Positions 1 to 5,115 of a stretch of DNA of 6,889 nucleotides are shown here, piece by piece. Every line of letters begins with the position of its first letter. Position 1 is the first letter of the stretch. This DNA comes from an uncultured Clostridia bacterium (GTDB lineage: Bacteria; Bacillota; Clostridia; Christensenellales; CAG-314). The notes beneath the pieces are model-generated. The model was not told the origin of the DNA. It saw nothing but the letters and a program-made list of their open reading frames with translations, and did no database searches. Made by a program: the position numbers and the translations under genes. The DNA lies in assembly GCA_937915515.1 (NCBI GenBank), contig CALGIK010000005.1, positions 1-6,889 on the forward strand, written 5' to 3'.

Positions 1-383
1 ATCAGTGCAGTAACAGGAGTGTTTGGCTTTATAGAGATACCAACCTTTTTACCGCTTTGTTTAATTGCCGAAATGGTCTCGGCTATTTTTTGTGTGGCTT
101 CGACATGAAAGGTTATTATATCGGCGCCGGCATTCGCAAATTCCTTTACATATCTAATGGGTTCGGTAATCATCAGGTGAACGTCCATTGTTAAATCGCT
201 TAAAGGTCTTATATCCTTTACCATTTTTTGACCGAAAGTTATGTTAGGAACAAAAACACCGTCCATAACGTCAACGTGAATCCAATCGGCGCCGTTTTTG
301 TTAAGCATTTTTACGGCTTCACCCATTTGTGAAAAATCAGCCGACAATATGCTTGGGGCAACATATACTTGATTGTTTGACAT
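1..383 (-). CDS. rpe: Ribulose-phosphate 3-epimerase, N-terminal part (3' end beyond window)
   Basis: Rpe interconverts D-ribulose 5-phosphate and D-xylulose 5-phosphate in the cytosolic pentose phosphate pathway. The first 127 codons are visible; the family is usually about 215-225 residues, so roughly the last 90 lie off the left edge. The reading frame starts at ATG 383-381, with an AAGGAG site 8 nt upstream. Seen in the TIM-barrel N-terminus: APSILSADF at residues 9-17, WIHVDVMDGVFVPN at 34-47, and DVHLMI at 67-72. By alignment with known Rpe enzymes, Ser11, His36, Asp38 and His69 are the substrate and metal-site residues, all present; the second catalytic Asp lies in the missing part. 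KPNTP at 119-123 is the usual loop after strand 5. It follows rsgA by 24 nt, the same neighbour order as in Bacillus (cpgA-rpe). Identification is firm. Confidence 0.96.
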   Translation of the reverse strand, partial: MSNNQVYVAPSILSADFSQMGEAVKMLNKNGADWIHVDVMDGVFVPNITFGQKMVKDIRPLSDLTMDVHLMITEPIRYVKEFANAGADIITFHVEATQKIAETISAIKQSGKKVGISIKPNTPVTAL

Positions 384-391
384 ATGCTTTA

Positions 392-397
392 CTCCTT
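392..397 (-). promoter_or_regulatory. Ribosome binding site of rpe
   Basis: The minus strand reads AAGGAG, 8 nt before the rpe ATG and inside the 24-nt rsgA-rpe gap. It is a near-perfect Shine-Dalgarno site, the strongest in the window. It fixes the rpe start and indicates independent ribosome loading on rpe within the operon. Confidence 0.85.
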
Positions 398-407
398 TTA
401 TTATTTT

Positions 408-1292
408 TTATTCAAAACGCTCTTTTTCGCGTGTTTTAAGTTGCTCAAAAATATCTAAATAGCGTTGATAACGTTGTCTGTCTAATAGGTTTTGTTCAAC
501 GGCTTTTTTTACGGCACAATCGGGTTCCGCCGTATGAGTGCACATATTGTAGCGGCAGTCCTTAGAAAGCTGATAAAAACTGTTGAAATACAGCGAAAGC
601 TCGTCAGCTTTTATGTCCAACACGTCAAACAGACTGAAACCCGCCGTGTCCACAATAAAACCGCCGTTTTTTAAAGCATGAATTTCGTTATGTCTGGTGG
701 TGTGTTTCCCCTTTTCGGTTTTTATTGATAAATCGCCTGTTTGCTTGTTTAACCCCGGTAAAACGGCATTTAATATGCTGGTTTTGCCTACCGCCGACTG
801 CCCGCATAAACACACCGTTTTGTCGGTGACGGAATTTATTAATGCTTCTATACCTTGTGCATTTATTGACGAAACGGGATAAATGCCGTCCACTTCGCTT
901 TTGTATTGCTCTTTTACTTTTTTTATAAAATCGCTATCAGTTATGTCAAGTTTGTTTATAACGAGACTTACAGGAATATTCTGTTTGTTGCAATTAATTA
1001 TGACCTTATCGGCCAAAATGAAATCGGGCTCAGGCAAAACCGACAGCACAATATAAACTTCGTCTACGTTGGCGACAGCAGGACGAATCAGATTGTTTTT
1101 TCGAGGAAGGATTTTATTTATAACAAAAACGTCTTGCTGTTTAATCACTTCGACGTTGTCGCCTACGGCAATATTGTCATAAAAATATTTGACTTTTTTT
1201 TGCGCGAAACACTTTGTTTGTTCGCCGTTAATAGAAACAACATAACAACCGCCTACCGCTTTTATCACTTTTCCGCAGTTAATTTGACTCAT
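408..1292 (-). CDS. rsgA: Small ribosomal subunit biogenesis GTPase RsgA (YjeQ/CpgA)
   Basis: RsgA is a circularly permuted GTPase that acts late in 30S subunit maturation, with GTP hydrolysis stimulated by the subunit. The product is 294 residues from ATG 1292, close to the family's usual 290-300. Seen in order: an N-terminal OB-fold region (about 1-70, opening GKVIKAVGGCYVV); the G4 motif NKLD at 113-116; G1/Walker A GQSAVGKTS at 164-172; GKHTTR at 195-200; G3 DTAGF at 215-219; and the zinc motif Cys246, Cys251, His253, Cys259. G4 preceding G1 is the hallmark permutation. G1 has Ala where GQSGVGKSS is common, and G3 has DTAGF rather than DTPGF; both are mild. The start was chosen because it aligns with the B. 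subtilis CpgA N-terminus. It overlaps the rlmN end by 14 nt and has no clear ribosome binding site, suggesting termination-reinitiation. An upstream TTG at 1334 would add 14 unconserved residues. Confidence 0.96.
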   Translation of the reverse strand: MSQINCGKVIKAVGGCYVVSINGEQTKCFAQKKVKYFYDNIAVGDNVEVIKQQDVFVINKILPRKNNLIRPAVANVDEVYIVLSVLPEPDFILADKVIINCNKQNIPVSLVINKLDITDSDFIKKVKEQYKSEVDGIYPVSSINAQGIEALINSVTDKTVCLCGQSAVGKTSILNAVLPGLNKQTGDLSIKTEKGKHTTRHNEIHALKNGGFIVDTAGFSLFDVLDIKADELSLYFNSFYQLSKDCRYNMCTHTAEPDCAVKKAVEQNLLDRQRYQRYLDIFEQLKTREKERFE

Positions 1293-2304
1293 CTGCCATA
1301 ATGCGGCGGCGTAACTGTCCGCACGCTCCTTCAATGTCTACTCCTATTTGGCGTCTTATCGTGTTTGATACGCCAAGTTTTTTTGCAAACTGTTTTGCAT
1401 TGTCTGAGGTAGTCGGTTTTAAGTTTCGTTCCTTAACGGGATTTAAATTTATAAGATTAACGTGACAGCTCATACCCCTCGTTAGCTTAGACAATTGTTT
1501 AGCATCTTCCTCACTGTCGTTTTCGCCTTCAATCAAAACATACTCAAAAATAATACGTCTGCCTGTTTTGTTAAAATAATACTTTGCCGCTTCTACAACA
1601 GAGGTAAGCGGATAACGTTCGCTTATGGGCATAATCTGACAGCGTTTTTGTTGAAAAGGACTATGCAGCGAAACAGTAAGGTTTACCTGATAGTTAAGGT
1701 CGGCTAAAGCAATTATTTTTTCGGGTATTCCGCAGGTGGATAAGCTGATGTTACGCATAGAGATGTTTAAGCCTTGCTTGTCGTTAACAAGTTGCAAAAA
1801 TTTGACTGTGTTATCAAAATTGTCAAGCGGCTCGCCGCTGCCCATTAAAACAATGTTGGTTATTTGTCTTTCCTTAACGTCGCCGCCCATAAATCTGTTT
1901 ACGGCGGTGACTTGACCTAAAATTTCGCCTGCCGTTAAGTTTCTGACCAAACCTTGTAAGGTACTTGCACAAAATTTGCAGCCCATGCGGCAGCCTACTT
2001 GAGTACTCACACACAGTGTGTTGCCGTATTTATACTGCATAAGCACGCCTTCGACCATATTGCCGTCAGAAAGCTTGTATAAAAATTTTTGCGTGCCGTC
2101 TTTGGATTCAAATCTTCGATACAACACAACGGGACAGGCTATATGCTCATCGGCTAATTTTAAGCGCCACTCTTTTGATAAGTCTGTCATCTCGTCAAAA
2201 TCATAACCCCTAACAAGCCAAGAGTAAAGCTGTTTAACCTTGTAAGGCGCAACTTCATTAAAAATTTCCGTCAGTTGCAAAAGAGAATTATCTAATAATA
2301 TCAT
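1279..2304 (-). CDS. rlmN: Dual-specificity 23S rRNA/tRNA adenine-C2 methyltransferase RlmN (radical SAM)
   Basis: RlmN is a radical-SAM enzyme that makes 2-methyladenosine at A2503 of 23S rRNA and, in characterised species, at A37 of some tRNAs. The product is 341 residues, slightly shorter than B. subtilis (about 363) or E. coli (384) RlmN. Seen: the [4Fe-4S] motif at Cys105, Cys109, Cys112 in GCRMGCKFC; Cys98 in LCVS, seven residues earlier; MGSGEPLDN at 154-162; and GACGQLRR at 326-333, where Cys328 matches the methyl-carrying cysteine (Cys355 in E. coli). CAST followed by GLVRNL favours RlmN over the related resistance enzyme Cfr. NLINLNP at 283-289 has Asn where NLIPxNP is common. The ATG overlaps the rsmB stop as ATGA, and no Shine-Dalgarno site is visible upstream, so translation is probably coupled to rsmB. 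The end overlaps rsgA by 14 nt. Confidence 0.97.
   Translation of the reverse strand: MILLDNSLLQLTEIFNEVAPYKVKQLYSWLVRGYDFDEMTDLSKEWRLKLADEHIACPVVLYRRFESKDGTQKFLYKLSDGNMVEGVLMQYKYGNTLCVSTQVGCRMGCKFCASTLQGLVRNLTAGEILGQVTAVNRFMGGDVKERQITNIVLMGSGEPLDNFDNTVKFLQLVNDKQGLNISMRNISLSTCGIPEKIIALADLNYQVNLTVSLHSPFQQKRCQIMPISERYPLTSVVEAAKYYFNKTGRRIIFEYVLIEGENDSEEDAKQLSKLTRGMSCHVNLINLNPVKERNLKPTTSDNAKQFAKKLGVSNTIRRQIGVDIEGACGQLRRRIMADESN
1341..1345 (-). promoter_or_regulatory. AGGAG box before alternative TTG start of rsgA
   Basis: The minus strand reads AGGAG, 6 nt before a TTG codon (1334-1332) in the rsgA frame. This is the only well-placed ribosome-binding-like sequence near the rsgA start. However, the bases are also rlmN codons for the conserved IGV stretch near the RlmN C-terminus, so they may be there for protein reasons alone. 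If used, RsgA would begin MKERADSY and overlap rlmN by 56 nt. I prefer ATG 1292, because the extra 14 residues do not resemble RsgA proteins I know. Confidence 0.2.
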
Positions 2305-3587
2305 TTTGTTTTAACCATACGCGCGATATAAAAGCCCTCCGCATCAAAAATGTGAGGCAATATCTGCAAGTCCTTTGTTTCCGTTTTAAAAGGAAGACAT
2401 AAATCTGCTAAAGCAAATTCGGGGTTTTGCGTTAAAAAATTGCTGATGTTTTTTTGATTTTCCTCAGCAAAAACGGTGCATGTGCTGTAAGTAAGATATC
2501 CGCCTACCTTTAAGTAATTTTTTGCCGCCCAAAGCATTTTTTGTTGTATAGATGCAAGGTTACGCACGTCTTCGTATTTTTTAAACAGCTTGATTTCGGG
2601 TTTACTATAGCATACTCCAAAACCGCTGCAAGGCGCATCAAGCAAAACATAATCAAATTTGCCAAAAAATGCGGGATTAATTTCCATCGCATCGTTTAAT
2701 TCGGTGGTTATATTTGTAACGCCCATTTTGGCGGCGTATTTTTCGATCAGTCTCAGCTTATGGGGATAAGTATCGCAGGAAAGTATTTTTGCCGTGGGAT
2801 TAAGCTGCGCCATATAGACGCTTTTGCCGCCCGGTGCCGCACACAAATCAAGCACATTAGCATTATCCGTTACATTTACGCTTAACGCCGCAAGCATACT
2901 GGATAAGCCCATGATAACGCACTCGCCGTTTTTGGTCAGTTGAGTTACATCGCCGTATATCTTGTAAGCGTCGGGTAAAAGGCTTTTTTTATATTTTATA
3001 CCTTTTTGATTTAAAATCTCTTCAAATTTTGTGTTGTCTGTGACTGTTTTGTTTATCCGTACATGCGTAGCGTTATCGCTTTTGTAAGCGGCTATTGCTT
3101 TTGCCGTCTCCTCCCCGTATTCGCGCGAAAGAAGCATAAGCGCCCAATAAGGATAACTGTACATAACAGAAGCTTTTTTAATCGGATCGTCTGGGTAAAC
3201 AAAAGAGTGTGCTTCGTTTGCACGCACAATACTCCGCAAAGTGGCGTTGACAAAATTTGCTACGGCGCCTTTGCCGATTTTTTTTGCGTGGTTTACGCAA
3301 TCATTGACAATGACCGCCGAAGGAATATTGAGATAGATTATCATATAAGTGCCGATTTTTAACAATACACTTAACGCCGGCTTAGCGGAGGCGATAAATT
3401 GCTTAATGATATAATTCAAAAAAATATCATTTTCTAACACACCGTAAACTATTTTGGAAATTAACGGTTTGTCCTCTTCGCTTGATTGGTTTAAAGTGTC
3501 ATTTAAGGCGATGTTGCTATATGCCCCTTCGCGATAAATGGAGTTTAAGCAATGATAGCTTTGCGTTATTGCGTTTAATGTACTCAT
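2301..3587 (-). CDS. rsmB: 16S rRNA (cytosine-C5)-methyltransferase RsmB (Sun/Fmu)
   Basis: RsmB methylates C5 of a 16S rRNA cytosine (C967 in E. coli) using S-adenosylmethionine. The product is 428 residues, matching E. coli (429) and near B. subtilis (447). Seen: an N-terminal NusB-like helical RNA-binding domain (about 1-125, including a VNATLRSI helix at 113-120), then a Rossmann methyltransferase domain. The latter has DLCAAPGGK at 247-255 (SAM binding), acidic Asp272, DAPCSGFGV at 317-325 with Cys320, and YSTCT at 367-371 with Cys370, the expected nucleophile. EGFYIARM at 417-424 is the usual C-terminal signature. Oddities: the VQDxSS element before the SAM motif reads VIMGLSS (224-230), and the usual RRKPDIKW reads YSKPEIKL. 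The paired catalytic cysteines are intact, so activity is expected. It starts 4 nt after fmt, with AGGA 7 nt upstream of the ATG. Paralogues RsmF/NSUN lack the NusB domain. Confidence 0.95.
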   Translation of the reverse strand: MSTLNAITQSYHCLNSIYREGAYSNIALNDTLNQSSEEDKPLISKIVYGVLENDIFLNYIIKQFIASAKPALSVLLKIGTYMIIYLNIPSAVIVNDCVNHAKKIGKGAVANFVNATLRSIVRANEAHSFVYPDDPIKKASVMYSYPYWALMLLSREYGEETAKAIAAYKSDNATHVRINKTVTDNTKFEEILNQKGIKYKKSLLPDAYKIYGDVTQLTKNGECVIMGLSSMLAALSVNVTDNANVLDLCAAPGGKSVYMAQLNPTAKILSCDTYPHKLRLIEKYAAKMGVTNITTELNDAMEINPAFFGKFDYVLLDAPCSGFGVCYSKPEIKLFKKYEDVRNLASIQQKMLWAAKNYLKVGGYLTYSTCTVFAEENQKNISNFLTQNPEFALADLCLPFKTETKDLQILPHIFDAEGFYIARMVKTK

Positions 3588-3591
3588 AATC

Positions 3592-4506
3592 TCATCCTAA
3601 AAAAAGCGGACGGGTTTTTATTCCGTTTAAAAAATCCGCTGTTTTCATCCTTTTACTTTCGGAAAGCTGCAAGTCGGTCACGGAAATTGCACCTGTCCCG
3701 CAGCCGATAATAAGCTCCTTTTTAGTATAAAGCAGTTGCCCCGCTTTTAAATCTTCTTCAGTTTTTATTTGAATACAATTATATATTTTTAAACGTTTTC
3801 CGTTAAAAAACGTGTAAGCTCCCGGATTTGATGAGAGTCCCCGTATAAGACAGGAAACTTCTTTTGAAGAAAGCGAAAAATCAATTTTTTCATCGCTTGC
3901 TTTTATTTTTTTGCAGTAGGTGGCAAGTTGGAAATCTTGAGGAGTAAATGTCGCTGTATTGTCCTCAATTGCGTTTAAAGCTTTTACAAGCAAATCGCCT
4001 CCCAAAACAGCCAATTTATCAAACAGACTGTCGGCTGTGTCGGTATCTGATATTTTTGCTGCCGCCTGCATTATTATGTCACCCGAATCCATCTTTAAGG
4101 CTGTTTTTGCTATTGTTACGCCTGTCTGCTCTAAACCTAAAACTAAAGCACTCTGTACCGGCGACGCTCCCCTTAAAAGAGGCAATAAACTTCCGTGAAC
4201 ATTTATTACGCCGTATCTATTAATGTTTAAAACGCTTTGAGACAGCATTTGTCCGTAAGCCGCCGTCACCATGATGTCGGCTTTATAGTTTTTTAGCACT
4301 TCTATGCCGCTCTCGTTAATATTTTGCCAGTCAAAAACAGTCAATCCTTTACTTAAACAATAACTTTTAAGAGGACTGTACACGTTTTTTTTGCCCTTAA
4401 CCGTATCGGGTTGAGTAACTGCGCACAACACCTCGTGTCGGCTCATCATAATCGCATCAAGTACGGTTGCGGCAAATTTAGGTGTGCCTAAAAAAATAAT
4501 TTTCAT
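3592..4506 (-). CDS. fmt: Methionyl-tRNA formyltransferase
   Basis: Fmt transfers a formyl group from 10-formyltetrahydrofolate to Met-tRNA(fMet), producing the initiator for bacterial translation. The product is 304 residues (family about 305-320). Seen: the Rossmann-like N-terminus MKIIFLGTPKFA; TQPD at 31-34; AAYGQ at 82-86; INVHGSLLP at 101-109; RGASPVQ at 112-118; and MDSGDI at 139-144. Asn102, His104 and Asp143 form the expected catalytic triad of 10-formyl-THF transferases. The SLLP loop marks the folate site. The C-terminal OB-like domain (about 205-304) contains NPGAYT at 227-232 and the ending RMKTADFLNG. HGS replaces the commoner HAS, and the Trp of the usual NPWPGAYT is absent; both look tolerable. 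An AAGGA site 5 nt upstream fixes the start. It pairs with def upstream, as in most bacteria, but a 103-nt spacer separates them. Confidence 0.96.
   Translation of the reverse strand: MKIIFLGTPKFAATVLDAIMMSRHEVLCAVTQPDTVKGKKNVYSPLKSYCLSKGLTVFDWQNINESGIEVLKNYKADIMVTAAYGQMLSQSVLNINRYGVINVHGSLLPLLRGASPVQSALVLGLEQTGVTIAKTALKMDSGDIIMQAAAKISDTDTADSLFDKLAVLGGDLLVKALNAIEDNTATFTPQDFQLATYCKKIKASDEKIDFSLSSKEVSCLIRGLSSNPGAYTFFNGKRLKIYNCIQIKTEEDLKAGQLLYTKKELIIGCGTGAISVTDLQLSESKRMKTADFLNGIKTRPLFLG
3595..3598 (-). promoter_or_regulatory. Ribosome binding site of rsmB, next to the fmt stop
   Basis: The minus strand reads AGGA immediately before the fmt stop codon (TTAGGATGA), 7 nt ahead of the rsmB ATG. The site thus lies inside fmt's last codons, so ribosomes finishing fmt cover it; this suggests coupled translation of fmt and rsmB. 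It is a short match and therefore modest evidence. Confidence 0.55.
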
Positions 4507-4609
4507 TATCTTCCTTATGCAAAAAACATTACATAAAACAAGCTTTTACGTTAAAATTAACAATAGGATTTATTGCTTTTATAATCAGCTTCACTATTAT
4601 AATTTATTT
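4507..4609 (-). other. AT-rich def-fmt spacer, possible weak internal promoter
   Basis: These 103 nt contain 22 G/C bases (about 21%), far fewer than the flanking genes, and form the only substantial gap in the window. On the minus strand a perfect TATAAT lies at 4601-4596, but the position 17 nt upstream reads CAAAAG, not a -35 box; a TATAAA a little downstream also lacks one. Two short dyads are present: GTTAA-TT-TTAAC at 4550-4561 and CAATA-5 nt-TATTG at 4561-4575. Both are too AT-rich to be a terminator stem. A weak internal promoter for fmt and later genes is possible but unproven; it may equally be an ordinary intergenic leftover. Confidence 0.25.
4512..4516 (-). promoter_or_regulatory. 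Ribosome binding site of fmt
   Basis: The minus strand reads AAGGA, 5 nt before the fmt ATG, at the downstream end of the def-fmt spacer. It supports ATG 4506 as the start; the only ATG just upstream (4529) runs into a TAA after four codons. Confidence 0.75.
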
Positions 4610-5104
4610 TTAAGATTGCTTTTGATTAGTTGATTTTTTAGAAATTTTGTCACTTTCAGGCAGCATTTTGTCTACAAAAACTATACCTTCAAGGTGGTCG
4701 ATTTCGTGAAAAAATACACGAGCAAAATAACCTTCCGCTTCCACTACCTGTTTTTTGCCCTCTCTGTCAAAAAATTCCACCTTTATGTAGTTAGGACGTT
4801 TAACCAAACCGCGAGTGGTTTTAACAGACAGACAGCCTTCGTCGTCAATATTGCTCCCTTCTGTCTTAATGATTTTTGGATTAATCAACTCATATTTTTT
4901 GTCGTCGTAATGAATAACAGCTATGCGTTTAATTATACCTACTTGAGGAGCGGCAAGCCCTAATCCCTGCGATTGGTCTAACGTCTCGTTTAAGTCGTCC
5001 AATAATTGCGCTGTTCTTGCATCGAAATTTTCCACAACTTTGCATTTTTTTGACAATACTTCGGAACCTTCTTCCCCTAGTACTATTATTTTCCTTGTTG
5101 CCAT
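4610..5104 (-). CDS. def: Peptide deformylase (type 1)
   Basis: Peptide deformylase removes the N-formyl group from nascent proteins at the ribosome exit, using a ferrous or similar metal ion; it is the usual target of actinonin. The product is 164 residues, typical of bacterial type 1 enzymes (160-170). All three family motifs are intact: GLGLAAPQVG at 47-56, EGCLSV at 89-94, and HEIDHLEG at 133-140. Cys91, His133 and His137 are the metal ligands, Glu134 the catalytic acid/base, and Gln54 the oxyanion-stabilising residue. The last 13 or so residues form a polar, lysine-rich tail. ATG 5104 is chosen because an AGAGG site sits 6 nt upstream and because the N-terminal MATRKI(I/V) is family-like. 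It begins 9 nt after the priA stop and is followed by fmt, its functional partner in the formylation cycle. Confidence 0.98.
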   Translation of the reverse strand: MATRKIIVLGEEGSEVLSKKCKVVENFDARTAQLLDDLNETLDQSQGLGLAAPQVGIIKRIAVIHYDDKKYELINPKIIKTEGSNIDDEGCLSVKTTRGLVKRPNYIKVEFFDREGKKQVVEAEGYFARVFFHEIDHLEGIVFVDKMLPESDKISKKSTNQKQS

Positions 5105-5110
5105 TGTTTA

Positions 5111-5115
5111 CCTCT
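5111..5115 (-). promoter_or_regulatory. Ribosome binding site of def, overlapping the priA stop
   Basis: The minus strand reads AGAGG, 6 nt before the def ATG. Its first two bases are the last two of the priA TAG stop codon (5116-5114), so ribosomes ending priA sit on the def loading site. This favours coupled translation and fixes the def start. Confidence 0.7.

Noticed and set aside
906..1301. 131-codon open frame on the plus strand
   Set aside because: It lies wholly antisense to rsgA, has no family motif, and its translation is rich in Phe/Tyr/Asn as expected for the complement of a real gene.
1279..2304. Cfr-type 23S rRNA resistance methyltransferase instead of RlmN
   Set aside because: The context is the conserved housekeeping operon, and the residues after the iron-sulfur cysteines (CAST, GLVRNL) follow RlmN rather than Cfr.
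3063..3362. 99-codon open frame on the plus strand
   Set aside because: It is antisense to the NusB-like part of rsmB; the Cys/Arg-rich product matches nothing I know and looks like a shadow.
3948..4223. Two overlapping plus-strand open frames of 91 and 79 codons
   Set aside because: Both are antisense to the conserved catalytic core of fmt, in different frames, with no recognisable domain.
4529..4594. 21-residue GTG-started minus-strand frame in the def-fmt spacer, a possible leader peptide
   Set aside because: No ribosome binding site precedes it, an open run of this length is likely by chance in AT-rich DNA, and no regulatory codon run or attenuator hairpin is seen.
4507..4609. Possible rho-independent terminator between def and fmt
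   Set aside because: The only dyads have 5-bp AT-rich stems, and no GC-rich stem followed by a T run is present on the minus strand.
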